Shown: in pieces, positions 32,377 to 42,573 of the stretch
How positions within the stretch are numbered: position 1 is the stretch's first letter
Layout: every line of letters starts with the position of its first letter
Origin: Stutzerimonas nosocomialis
GTDB lineage: Bacteria; Pseudomonadota; Gammaproteobacteria; Pseudomonadales; Pseudomonadaceae
Direction: 5' to 3'
Length of the DNA stretch: 64,000 nt
NCBI RefSeq assembly: GCF_005876855.1
Contig: NZ_QLAE01000002.1
Span: 177,234 to 241,233, forward strand
The notes under the pieces: generated by a model
The model's database searches: none
Told to the model about the DNA's origin: nothing
Seen by the model: the letters and a program-made list of their open reading frames with translations, nothing else
Made by a program: the position numbers and the translations under genes

Positions 32377-34455
32377 TCAGGCGGGCTCGCGCAGGTAGGC
32401 CTGGACGTCGACCTGATCGAGTTGCTCGGGCTTGAGCCGCCGCTCGCCGTACTGCAGGTGCAGGCCGGACGTGAGGAAGAGCGCGAATAGGTCGGCGTCG
32501 ATATGGCCGCGGTCACGCAGGCTGGCGAGGATGTCGATGGATTCGCTGAGGGTCTTGGCCTTCTTGTAGGGGCGGTCGGAGGCGGTGAGGGCCTCGAAGA
32601 TGTCGGCGATGGCCATGATGCGCGCCGGGATCGACAGGCTGTCCTTGTCGAGCTGGCGCGGATAGCCGGTGCCCAGCAGCGTTTCGTGATGGGTGCCGGC
32701 GTATTCCGGTACGCGCCGCAGGTTCTTCGGGAACGGCATGCTCTCGAGCATCACGATGGTCTGGTTGATGTGGTCGTTGACCTTGTAGCGCTCTTCGGCG
32801 GTCAGGGTGCCGCGGCTGATGCTGAGGTTGTAGATCTCCCCGTAGTTGAAGCGGTATTCGGGGACCGTGACCTTGAAACCGTACTTGGGGTCCAGCGCGC
32901 GGTCCTCGCCACGGGGGATCAGGTGTTCGGCCTTGTCGGCCAGCAGCTGTTCGACGGCCGGCAGAGGCGCGGCGGGAATGGTTTCGAGGCGGGTGCTCTC
33001 CTCGTGGGACAGCCCCAGGCGGTCGTCGAAATGCCGCACCCAGGTCTGCGCGGCGATGCGTTTGAGGCGCTCGATGCGCTCCGGCGCCATCAGCTCGCCG
33101 CCGATGTTGCAGGTGGCGACGAAGGCGAAGTCGTCCTGCAGGCTGGCCAGCCGCTCGCGGTAGGTCGTCTCGACTTCCTCGGCCGGCACGCCGTTGGCCA
33201 GCGCCTGGAGGCGGGCGATGGTCGCGTCGCGCAGCAGCACCTCGAAGCGCATCCGTACCTCGTGGATGCGGTTGTAGACGATCTCGAGCTTGGTCGCCTT
33301 GTCGACGATGTGCTCGGGCGTGGTGATCTTGCCGCAGTCGTGCAGCCAGGCGCCGATGCGGAACTCGCGCCATTCGTCCTCGCTGCGGAACGCGAACGAG
33401 GCCAGCGGCCCCTCGGTGACGGCGCAGGCCTGCTCGGCGAGCATCAGCGCCAGCTCCGGCACTCGCGCGCAGTGGCCGCCGGTGTAGGCGCTCTTGGCGT
33501 CGATGGCGCCGGCGAGCATTTCGATCATCGCGTCGATCAGCGCCTTCTGCGAGTCGATGAGGTTGTGGTTGTCCAGCGCCACCGCGGCCTGGGAGGCGAG
33601 CGCCTCGATGAAGTTGAGGCTCTGCCGGGAAAAGCCGATCACCTCGCCGGTCTGCGGGTCGAGGGCGTTCATGAACTGCAGCACGCCGAGCACTTCGCCG
33701 CTGTGCGCGGTCAGCGGAACGCACAGCATCGACACGGTCCGGTAGCCGGACTCGCTATCGAAGCGGCGCGTGCCGGAGAGGTCGAAGCGGGTCTGCGCGT
33801 AGACGTCGTCGATGGCGACCGTTTCGTTGCGCAGGGCCACGTAGGTCGAGACGTGCCGCTCGTTGGGCTCGCCGGTCTGCGGGTCGTGCAGCGGGATTTC
33901 GAAGTCCGGCAGCGGATCGGCCTTCGAGCGCAGGGTGAAGCGCAGGCTGTCGTGGTCGGTCATCAGGTAGAGGGTGGCGGCGTCGGCATGGCAGATGCGC
34001 TTGCCTTCCATCAGGATGTGGCGCAGCAGCCGGTGCTTGTCGCGTTCGGAGGACAGCAGCAGGCCGTTCTCCACCAGGCTGGCCAGCTTGCGCTGGGCTT
34101 CGCCGAGGGTCTGGGTCTGGGTCTTGAGCGAGCGCTTCATCTCGCGATGCTGGTGATGCAGGTCTTCGAGCTCGCGAAACAGCGCCCGCGGCCTGTGCGT
34201 GGCGCTGAAATCGAGGCTGCGGATGCGCTGGGCGTCCTCGGTCAGGGCCGCGATCGAGCGGCGGATACTCTCGAAGCCGGCGATCGCCAGCGGCAGGGTC
34301 AGCAGCATCAGCACCAGGCCCCCCAGCAGCACGGTGCGGGTTTCGAGCACCCCGAAGCCGATCAGGACGATCATCAGGGTCGGTTGCAGGATGTAGAACA
34401 GACAAAGCGCGAGCGACCAGGCATCGTATCGGAGCAAGGGGTGTTTTGATGTCAT
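32377..34455 (-). CDS. GAF and HD-GYP domain protein, probable c-di-GMP phosphodiesterase
   Basis: A 692-residue protein with two N-terminal membrane helices (ALCLFYILQPTLMIVLIGF and VLLGGLVLMLLTLPLAIAGF), a coiled linker, a GAF domain (LLRHILMEGKRICHADAATLYL to QAAVALDNH) and an HD-GYP domain. Catalytic motifs are GAWLHDCGKITTPEH and, about 200 residues later, THHETLLGTGYPRQL, with IPARIMAIADIFEALTASDRPYK. HD and GYP residues are intact, so c-di-GMP hydrolysis is plausible. The gap between the HD and HHE parts is longer than in canonical members. The ATG at 34455 is used; the upstream in-frame extension is basic and unlikely. It is divergent from the FecR gene. Confidence 0.92.
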   Translation of the reverse strand: MTSKHPLLRYDAWSLALCLFYILQPTLMIVLIGFGVLETRTVLLGGLVLMLLTLPLAIAGFESIRRSIAALTEDAQRIRSLDFSATHRPRALFRELEDLHHQHREMKRSLKTQTQTLGEAQRKLASLVENGLLLSSERDKHRLLRHILMEGKRICHADAATLYLMTDHDSLRFTLRSKADPLPDFEIPLHDPQTGEPNERHVSTYVALRNETVAIDDVYAQTRFDLSGTRRFDSESGYRTVSMLCVPLTAHSGEVLGVLQFMNALDPQTGEVIGFSRQSLNFIEALASQAAVALDNHNLIDSQKALIDAMIEMLAGAIDAKSAYTGGHCARVPELALMLAEQACAVTEGPLASFAFRSEDEWREFRIGAWLHDCGKITTPEHIVDKATKLEIVYNRIHEVRMRFEVLLRDATIARLQALANGVPAEEVETTYRERLASLQDDFAFVATCNIGGELMAPERIERLKRIAAQTWVRHFDDRLGLSHEESTRLETIPAAPLPAVEQLLADKAEHLIPRGEDRALDPKYGFKVTVPEYRFNYGEIYNLSISRGTLTAEERYKVNDHINQTIVMLESMPFPKNLRRVPEYAGTHHETLLGTGYPRQLDKDSLSIPARIMAIADIFEALTASDRPYKKAKTLSESIDILASLRDRGHIDADLFALFLTSGLHLQYGERRLKPEQLDQVDVQAYLREPA

Positions 34456-34569
34456 ACTGCATCCTGCATCAGCATTCCTGGACCGACTCTTCACGCGAGG
34501 CCTCAAGGACTTGGGTTTAAGGCCGCGAAGTGGTTTGATGGCCAATCGCCTTTATGGACGGAGATTACT

Positions 34570-35028
34570 ATGTTTCGGTTCAAAAATATTTTGCTCAGCG
34601 CGTTCGTGACCCTTCTGGCGACCACCGGTCATGCCAGTGCCGACGAGCCGGGGGAGCCCATCGGCTACGTCATGAAGGTCGAGGGGGAAGCCATCGTGGT
34701 GACGCGCGGCCAGGCCCTGCCGGCCAGTGTAGGGCAAGCCGTCATGCTTGGGGCGGAACTGCGCACCGGCGGCGACGGCGCCCTGGGCGTCACCCTGACC
34801 GACAATACGGTGATGTCCTTCGGGCCCAACACGTCGCTGACGGTCGACGAATACCTGTTCACCCCCGCCCAGGAGCAGCTGCGCCTGAGCGCCCGCATCA
34901 GCCGTGGGACGATGAACTTCATCTCCGGGGTCATCGCCAAGCTCAAGCCCGAGGCGGTGGAAATCAACACGCCCACCGGCACCATCGGCGTGCGCGGTAC
35001 CCATTTCCTGGTGAAAGTAGATAACTGA
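34570..35028 (+). CDS. FecR-domain periplasmic protein
   Basis: A 152-residue protein with a signal peptide (cut near SAD-E) and one FecR domain: YVMKVEGEAIVVTRGQ, VMLGAELRTGGDGALGVTLTDNTVMSFGPNTS, ARISRGTMNFISG and INTPTGTIGVRGTHFLVKV. Unlike the FecR anti-sigma factors, it has no membrane anchor or cytoplasmic sigma-binding part and no sigma factor is adjacent. It is 3 bases from the OmpA-like lipoprotein gene and clearly co-transcribed with it. This FecR/OmpA pair next to a CHASE2 cyclase recurs in proteobacteria (from memory). GGAG precedes the ATG. Confidence 0.9.
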   Translation: MFRFKNILLSAFVTLLATTGHASADEPGEPIGYVMKVEGEAIVVTRGQALPASVGQAVMLGAELRTGGDGALGVTLTDNTVMSFGPNTSLTVDEYLFTPAQEQLRLSARISRGTMNFISGVIAKLKPEAVEINTPTGTIGVRGTHFLVKVDN

Positions 35029-35031
35029 TCG

Positions 35032-35619
35032 ATGAGAGTTCTGTTGTACCCGCTCGTGCTGATGACGCTCGCCCTCGGCGGCTGTGCGTCGAAATCCTAC
35101 GTGGTGCTGCTGGAAAGCCCGGATGGCACCACCGGCGCCATCGAGGTCAGCGATGCGATGGGCACCACGCGGGTCGAGCGCAAGCAGCAGGGCGTGACGC
35201 TCGGTGGCCTGCGGCGGGGCCAGTTCAGCGTGCCCCAGGCGCGCCTGGACCGTGACTTCTCCGCTGCCCTGGCAGCACAGCCGGCGCTGCCGGAAACCTT
35301 CCTGATCTATTTCCAGACCGGTGGCCCGAACCTCACGCCCGAATCGGAAGCCGAGATTCCCCGTGTGCTCGAAACCATTCGCGCCCGGGGGCCGTCGGCC
35401 GTCTCGGTGACCGGCCATACCGACACGGTCAGCGGCACGCGCTGGAACGAGCAGCTCGGGCTGATGCGTGCCCAGGCCATCGCCGACCTGCTCAAGGCGC
35501 GCGGGCTGGAGGTGATCGAGCTGAAGGTGCAGTCCCACGGCGAGCGCAACCTGCTGGTGAAGACCCCGGACGACACGCCGGAGCCGCGCAACCGCCGCGT
35601 CGAGATCATCGTCCGCTAG
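35032..35619 (+). CDS. OmpA-like peptidoglycan-associated lipoprotein
   Basis: A 195-residue lipoprotein: the lipobox LALGGC gives a lipidated Cys at about residue 18. The C-terminal OmpA domain has the peptidoglycan-binding motif VTGHTDTVSGTRWNEQLGLMRAQ and the closing PRNRRVEIIV. The N-terminal 60 residues are not recognised. Residue after Cys is Ala, so outer-membrane sorting is expected. It is coupled to the FecR gene and converges on the cyclase gene with only 6 bases between stops. Confidence 0.92.
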   Translation: MRVLLYPLVLMTLALGGCASKSYVVLLESPDGTTGAIEVSDAMGTTRVERKQQGVTLGGLRRGQFSVPQARLDRDFSAALAAQPALPETFLIYFQTGGPNLTPESEAEIPRVLETIRARGPSAVSVTGHTDTVSGTRWNEQLGLMRAQAIADLLKARGLEVIELKVQSHGERNLLVKTPDDTPEPRNRRVEIIVR

Positions 35620-35625
35620 GGCCGC

Positions 35626-37737
35626 TCACTTTCGCTCCATGGCGATGCGGATGCCCTGCTCGCCACGGCGCAACCTCCCCAGCTGGAAGGCGACCAGCCC
35701 ATCCTCGGGCCGTGCCATGGCCAGCTGTTCGAAGGCCTCCCGGGCCTGCGCCGGACAGTTGGCCAGCAGCGCATAGGCCTTCTCGTACGGCTCATCGGCC
35801 GCTTCCAGCGGCTCGTACAGGCTGACCGGTTCGTTCTTGCCCATGAGCACCACGTCGCCGACGGGCCGCATCGGTTGCTGGGCGTTGGCCTGGCGAATCG
35901 GCTCGGAGACGCACAACGAGGTGCCGAGGTGGCGGTTGAGGCTTTCCAGGCGCGCCGCCACGTTCACCGCGTCGCCCAGCGCCCGGTAGTCGAAGAGTGT
36001 CGAGCCGCCGAAGTTGCCCACCACCACCTCGCCGCTGTGGACGCCGATGCGGGTCACGCCTAGGGCGATGCCGGCGGCCTGCTGGCGTCGGGCGTGCTCG
36101 CCGGCGAAGCGGCGGATCTCCAGCGCGCAGGCCAGTGCCCGGGACGCGTGATCCGGCTGGACGACGGGCGCGGAGAACAGGATCGCCACCGCGTCGCCGA
36201 CGATGCGATCGAGGGTGCCTTCATGGCGGAAGGCAATCTGGATGATGCCGTCCAGGTACTCGTTGAGCAGACTGACCACCCGTTCGGGCGGCTGGCTTTC
36301 CATCAGGCGGGTGAACCCGGTGAGGTCGGTGAACACGAAGCTGCAGGTCTGCCGGCGGCCGCCCAGCTGCAGCTGCGCCGGGTGGCGCACCAGGTGCTCG
36401 ACGAGGTTGGGCGACACGTAATGCGAGAAGGCATCGCGGATCCAGCGTTGCTGGCGCTCGCTGTGGCGGTGGCGGGCCAGGCTCGCGCCGAAATAGCAGA
36501 GCAGCAGGCCCACCGAGGGCGTCAGCGCGTCGAGCAGCAACCCTTGCGCGGAGAACGCCCACCAGGCGCCGAGGTTGAACGCGGCGATCAGCCCGATGGC
36601 GAGCAGCGCGCCGGAGAGCGCGCCGGTGTGCATCACCACCGCGCACAGCAGGATTGCGCCGAGCAGCAGGCCGAGGGCTTCGAAGGCGGCGCTCCAGACC
36701 GGCCGCTGCAGACGCGCGCCGCTCAGTACCTGCTCGAGCGCCTGGGCATGCACCTGCACGCCCGGGATGATGCCGCCCAGCGGGCTGAAGCGAAGGTCCT
36801 GCAGGCCCTGGGCCGAGCTGCCGACGAGCACCAGGCTGTCTTTCAGCGTGCTGGCATCGACTCGGCCGTCCAGCACCTGCCAGGCCGGCAGCGCCTGGTC
36901 GGCGGGCAGGGGGCGATAGTGCACCCAGAGCTCGCCACGGCGGTTGGTCGCGATCGGCTGCGGGCCGATGTCGATGCGCTCGATGCCGAGCGGCTGCAGG
37001 GCGACGCGATAGACCTGCTGGCCGAGGAACACCCGTAGCGCCTCGGCCGACAGCGAGGGCAACAGTTCCTCGCCGGCGCGGATCAGCAGCGGCACGCGGC
37101 GCACCACGCCATCGGCGTCGGGAACGAAGGTCATCGCGCCGTTGCCGGCGGCAACCTCCTGCAGCTCGGGCAATGCGCCGACGCTGCCGCCGAAGCCGGG
37201 TACCTGGGCGAGGACGGCCTGCGGATCGTCGCTGCGCACGGCGAAGCGCTTGCGCGGCGAGTCTGCGCCGGCCGCGGCGGTCGCGGCGAACCCCAGTACG
37301 GTCGGTTGCCGGGCCAGGGCGACGGCTAGCTGCTGGTCGTGGTCGGCCAGCTGCGCCAGTTGCCGCGACAGCGCCTCGGGAATGCCGGGTTGCGTGGCGA
37401 CGCGGGCAGGGGAGGTGCGGTCCGGCTCGGCGAACAGCACGTCGAATACCACGACCGCGGCGCCGGCCTCGCGCAGCCGGTCGAGCAGCTCGGCCATGCG
37501 CGTGCGCGGCCAGGGCCACTGGCCGAGCCGTGCAAGGCTGGCTTCATCAATGTCGACGATCTGGATGGCGGGCGTTCCGGCCGGCGCGGCGCGGGGCTGC
37601 CAGCGCTGGTACTGGTCGAACAGGCCGTTGCGCAGCGTCTGCACCACGGCCGGCTCGTACAGGTAGACCAGGCAGGCCGCCAGCAGCCCGCCGAAGGCAG
37701 CCAGCCTGCCGAGCGATATGGAACCTGAAAACGCCAC
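35626..37737 (-). CDS. CHASE2-domain class III nucleotide cyclase
   Basis: A 703-residue transmembrane cyclase: one N-terminal helix (residues 10-28), a periplasmic CHASE2 sensor (about 45-330), three membrane helices (about 345-420) and a cytoplasmic class III cyclase domain. The metal Asp residues are in FVFTDLTGFT and VGDAVAILF; the transition-state Asn/Arg are in ALGDAVNVAARLE. The base-selecting Lys is replaced by Arg (LDRIVGD) and the position before ALGD is Arg, so cAMP as product is likely but not certain. A C-terminal tail of about 60 residues is TPR-like. The start is GTG at 37737 as no upstream or early ATG exists. It converges on the OmpA-like gene. Confidence 0.9.
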   Translation of the reverse strand: MAFSGSISLGRLAAFGGLLAACLVYLYEPAVVQTLRNGLFDQYQRWQPRAAPAGTPAIQIVDIDEASLARLGQWPWPRTRMAELLDRLREAGAAVVVFDVLFAEPDRTSPARVATQPGIPEALSRQLAQLADHDQQLAVALARQPTVLGFAATAAAGADSPRKRFAVRSDDPQAVLAQVPGFGGSVGALPELQEVAAGNGAMTFVPDADGVVRRVPLLIRAGEELLPSLSAEALRVFLGQQVYRVALQPLGIERIDIGPQPIATNRRGELWVHYRPLPADQALPAWQVLDGRVDASTLKDSLVLVGSSAQGLQDLRFSPLGGIIPGVQVHAQALEQVLSGARLQRPVWSAAFEALGLLLGAILLCAVVMHTGALSGALLAIGLIAAFNLGAWWAFSAQGLLLDALTPSVGLLLCYFGASLARHRHSERQQRWIRDAFSHYVSPNLVEHLVRHPAQLQLGGRRQTCSFVFTDLTGFTRLMESQPPERVVSLLNEYLDGIIQIAFRHEGTLDRIVGDAVAILFSAPVVQPDHASRALACALEIRRFAGEHARRQQAAGIALGVTRIGVHSGEVVVGNFGGSTLFDYRALGDAVNVAARLESLNRHLGTSLCVSEPIRQANAQQPMRPVGDVVLMGKNEPVSLYEPLEAADEPYEKAYALLANCPAQAREAFEQLAMARPEDGLVAFQLGRLRRGEQGIRIAMERK

Positions 37738-37814
37738 GGTCGTTGCGCTCCCTGCACCCCGGACCGTGCCGGTGGATGGCCGCGAAGGGGCCGGCGTGCC
37801 GGCCCGGATGGGTG

Positions 37815-38195
37815 TTAGCCGAGCACCATGATGCCGTCCATTTCCACCTGGGCGCCCTTGGGCAGCGCTGCCACGCCGATGGCCGCCCGCGCGGGGTAGG
37901 GCTGCTCGAAGTAGCGGCTCATGATCTCGTTCACGGTGGCGAAGTGGGAGAGGTCGGTGAGGAAGATGTTCAGCTTGGCGATGTCCTTGAGCGAGCCGCC
38001 GGCGGCTTCTGCCACGGCCTTGAGGTTCTCGAAGACCTGTACGACCTGGGCGTCGAAGCCCTCGACCAGCTGCATGCTGGCCGGGTCCAGGGGGATCTGG
38101 CCCGACAGGTAGACCGTATCGCCGGTCTTGATCGCCTGGGAATAGGTGCCGATGGCGGCAGGGGCTTTGTCGGTATTGATGACGGTACGGGGCAT
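37815..38195 (-). CDS. ridA: RidA family 2-iminobutanoate/2-iminopropanoate deaminase
   Basis: A 126-residue trimeric enamine/imine deaminase that clears reactive intermediates of PLP enzymes. Signature: [28 protein letters not shown], then [13 protein letters not shown], and the C-terminal [20 protein letters not shown] with the substrate-binding Arg. Start ATG at 38195 preferred over the 23-codon upstream extension. It lies directly downstream of spoT on the same strand, the usual Pseudomonas place. A second RidA-family gene starts at 63936. Confidence 0.96.
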   Translation of the reverse strand: MPRTVINTDKAPAAIGTYSQAIKTGDTVYLSGQIPLDPASMQLVEGFDAQVVQVFENLKAVAEAAGGSLKDIAKLNIFLTDLSHFATVNEIMSRYFEQPYPARAAIGVAALPKGAQVEMDGIMVLG

Positions 38196-38219
38196 GGGAA
38201 GTCCTCTTTCGAGCGCTTG

Positions 38220-38314
38220 AAGCGGGAAGCCTGAAGCGGGGAGTAAAAGCGGGATGCTAGACAAGCCGAGCAGATGTGACCACCTTTTCCAGCTTCCAGC
38301 TTCCAGCTTCCAGC
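38220..38314. repeat. Short-period repeats between spoT and ridA
   Basis: Just after the spoT stop, TTCCAGC is repeated four times in tandem at 38287-38314 (GCTGGAA on the spoT strand). Nearer to ridA, AAGCGGG occurs three times at 38220-38226, 38234-38240 and 38247-38253 with periods of 13-14. Copy number could vary by slippage. Similar low-complexity intergenic strings are common in some Pseudomonas. Confidence 0.75.
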
Positions 38315-38318
38315 TCGC

Positions 38319-40427
38319 TTAGGCGCGCACCCGTGTGATGCGCATGACGCCGCCGATGGTGCGCAGTTTGCGGATGACCCGCGCCAGGTGCACCCGATCG
38401 TGGACGCTGACCACCAGCTGGACGACGCTGATGCGGCCGTCGCGCTCGTCCATGCCGATCTTCTCGATGTTGCCATCGGCCGCGTTGACGCTGCTGGCCA
38501 GCAGGGCGATGAGGCCGCGCTGGTGCTCGAGCTCGACGCGCAGTTCGACGTTGAACTCGCCGGTGACGTCCTTGGACCAGGAAAGCTGGATGCACTTGTC
38601 CGGGTTGTGGCGGATTTCGGCGATGTTCCGGCAGGTCTCCAGGTGCACCACCATGCCCTTGCCCGCCGACAAGTGGCCGACGATCGGGTCGCCGGGGATG
38701 GGCGTGCAGCACTTGGCGTAGTTGAGCACCAAGCCTTCGGTGCCGCGGATCGCCAGCGGCCCCTCGACGCTCGGCGCCTGTTCGCCCTCGCTGGCCACCA
38801 GCCGGCGTGCGATGACATAGGCCATGCGGTTGCCCAGGCCGATGTCTTCGAGCAGGTCCTCGAGCACTTCCATGCGGTATTCGGCCACCACCTGGCGAAT
38901 CCGCTCCATCGGGATCTTCTCGAGGCTGGTATCGAAGCCGTTGAGGGCCTTGTTGAGCAGCCGCTCGCCGAGGTTGATCGATTCCGAGCGGCGTTGCAGC
39001 TTGAGCGCGTGGCGAATGTGGGTGCGTGCCTTGCCGGTCACGACGAAATTGAGCCAGGCGGGGTTGGGCCGGGCGCCGGGAGCGGTCACGATCTCCACCG
39101 TCGAGCCGCTTTCCAGCGCCTGCGACAACGGTGCGAGGCGGCGGTTGATGCGGCAGGCGATGCAAGTGTTGCCGACGTCGGTGTGCACCGCGTAGGCGAA
39201 GTCCACCGCGGTGGACCCCTTGGGCAGCTCCATGATGCTGCCCTTGGGCGTAAAGACGTAGACCTCGTCGGGGAAGAGGTCGATCTTCACGCTCTCGATG
39301 AATTCCAGCGAATTGCCGGCGCGCTGCTGCAGTTCGAGTACGCCGCGGACCCACTCGCGGGCGCGGGCATGGGTGCCCTTGGGCGCTTCATCGTCGCTGG
39401 ACTTGTACAACCAGTGGGCGGCGATGCCGTTGTTGGCCATCTCTTCCATCTCGCGGGTGCGGATCTGGATCTCGATGGGCACGCCGTGCATGCCGAACAG
39501 GGTGGTGTGCAGCGACTGGTAGCCGTTGGCCTTGGGAATCGCGATGTAGTCCTTGAAGCGGCCGGGCAGCGGCTTGTAAAGACTGTGCACGGCGCCGAGG
39601 ATGCGGTAACAGGTGTCGACCTTGTCGACCACGATACGGAAGGCGTAGACGTCCATGATCTCGTTGAACGCCTTACGTTTGCCGCGCATCTTCTGGTAGA
39701 TGCTGAACAGGTGTTTCTCGCGCCCGATCACCTCGCCCTCGAGCCCTTCGCGCTCCAGGCAGTGGATCAGCGACTGCTCGATCTTGTTGACGATTTCCTT
39801 GCGGTTGCCTCGGGCGCGGCGCACCGCGGCGCGGATGCGCTCGGAACGCATCGGGTGCATCGCCTTGAAGCCCAGGTCTTCGAACTCGACGCGCATCGCG
39901 TGCATGCCGAGGCGGTTGGCGATGGGCGCGTAGATCTCCAGGGTTTCCTTTGCGATGCGCCGGCGCTTCTCGCCTGAGAGCACTTCGAGGGTGCGCATGT
40001 TGTGCAGGCGGTCGGCGAGCTTGACCAGGATCACGCGGATGTCGCGCGCCATGGCCATGGCCATCTTCTGGAAATTCTCGGCCTGCGCCTCGGCCTTGGT
40101 CTCGAAGTTCATCTGGGTCAGTTTGCTGACCCCGTCGACCAGTTCGGCCACGGTCTCGCCGAACTGCGCGGTGAGCGCTTCCTTGGCGATGCCGGTGTCT
40201 TCGATGACGTCGTGCAGCATGGCGGCCATCAGGCTCTGATGGTCCATGTGCATGTCGGCGAGAATGCCGGCTACCGCCAGCGGATGCGTGACGTAGGCTT
40301 CGCCGCTGCGGCGGCGCTGCCCGTCATGGGCCTGCTCGGCGTAGAAGTACGCGCGGCGGACCAGGTTGACCTGTTCTTCGTCCAGGTAGGTCGACAGGCG
40401 ATCGGCAAGTGAATCTATGGCTGGCAA
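38319..40427 (-). CDS. spoT: Bifunctional (p)ppGpp synthetase/hydrolase SpoT
   Basis: A 702-residue regulator of the stringent response. N-terminal HD hydrolase (HPLAVAGILADM, MLHDVIEDTG), then RelA-type synthetase (VYAFRIVVDKVDTCYRILG, YIAIPKANGYQSLHTTLFG), TGS domain (VYVFTPKGSIMELPKGSTAVDFAYAVH) and a C-terminal ACT domain (ISVVQLVVSVHDRVHLARV). Both catalytic centres look intact. Start is TTG at 40427 with GGAGG 6 bases before it, because no ATG fits. Downstream of rpoZ and gmk on the same strand, as in E. coli. Confidence 0.96.
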   Translation of the reverse strand: MPAIDSLADRLSTYLDEEQVNLVRRAYFYAEQAHDGQRRRSGEAYVTHPLAVAGILADMHMDHQSLMAAMLHDVIEDTGIAKEALTAQFGETVAELVDGVSKLTQMNFETKAEAQAENFQKMAMAMARDIRVILVKLADRLHNMRTLEVLSGEKRRRIAKETLEIYAPIANRLGMHAMRVEFEDLGFKAMHPMRSERIRAAVRRARGNRKEIVNKIEQSLIHCLEREGLEGEVIGREKHLFSIYQKMRGKRKAFNEIMDVYAFRIVVDKVDTCYRILGAVHSLYKPLPGRFKDYIAIPKANGYQSLHTTLFGMHGVPIEIQIRTREMEEMANNGIAAHWLYKSSDDEAPKGTHARAREWVRGVLELQQRAGNSLEFIESVKIDLFPDEVYVFTPKGSIMELPKGSTAVDFAYAVHTDVGNTCIACRINRRLAPLSQALESGSTVEIVTAPGARPNPAWLNFVVTGKARTHIRHALKLQRRSESINLGERLLNKALNGFDTSLEKIPMERIRQVVAEYRMEVLEDLLEDIGLGNRMAYVIARRLVASEGEQAPSVEGPLAIRGTEGLVLNYAKCCTPIPGDPIVGHLSAGKGMVVHLETCRNIAEIRHNPDKCIQLSWSKDVTGEFNVELRVELEHQRGLIALLASSVNAADGNIEKIGMDERDGRISVVQLVVSVHDRVHLARVIRKLRTIGGVMRITRVRA

Positions 40428-40487
40428 GGATGGCCTCCCTGCCGGCGAGATGCAGCGCGCGCGGCTCGACTTCGACCTGGCATGGAA

Positions 40488-40751
40488 TCAGATGGCCTCG
40501 TTGGAATCATCCTCGAAGGGCGCGAACAGCGGCTCGTCGGTGACGATCTCGTCCTGGGCGATCACGTCGTAATCGACCAGGCCGGAAGCGATTTCGCGCA
40601 GGGCGACCACGGTCGGCTTGTCGTTTTCCCAGGCTACCTTCGGCTCCTTGCCGCCGGTTGCGAGCTGGCGCGCGCGCTTGGTGGCGAGCATGACGAGCTC
40701 GAAGCGGTTATCAACGTTGTCCAGGCAGTCTTCGACGGTAACGCGAGCCAT
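40488..40751 (-). CDS. rpoZ: RNA polymerase omega subunit
   Basis: An 87-residue subunit assisting beta-prime folding and (p)ppGpp binding in RNA polymerase. It has the family start [30 protein letters not shown] and the acidic tail. It lies between gmk and spoT on the minus strand (gmk-rpoZ-spoT), linking the polymerase with the alarmone enzyme. Confidence 0.97.
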   Translation of the reverse strand: MARVTVEDCLDNVDNRFELVMLATKRARQLATGGKEPKVAWENDKPTVVALREIASGLVDYDVIAQDEIVTDEPLFAPFEDDSNEAI

Positions 40752-40868
40752 GGTGTTCCTCGTGATCTTTGAGCGGTGGAGCGTGCCCGAATGGGCGAGC
40801 GGACGGATTAGTTTAAAAAATAACCAGCTGTTAGGGAAGCGGTAAATCGATCGCCGGCGGCGGCCAAC

Positions 40869-42402
<1,534 letters not shown>

Positions 42403-42532
42403 GGGAATACCTCTCGGTGCGGGCTGCGAAAAGGCGGTGGATTGTAAAGCAAAAGCCCCTCGCGGGGTGGGCGGCTCGGCGGCGGCGGTCGGCTGGTGCC
42501 ATGCCGATCCCCGCAAGGCCGGTCGACGCTTC

Positions 42533-42538
42533 TATAAT
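42533..42538 (+). promoter_or_regulatory. Consensus -10 box for rph
   Basis: A perfect TATAAT 36 bases before the rph ATG, with no good -35 at the expected distance. It supports transcription of rph and the DUF4870 gene from here. Confidence 0.5.
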
Positions 42539-42573
42539 GGCCGCCGATCCTCCTATTGCTAAGCGAGAACTTC

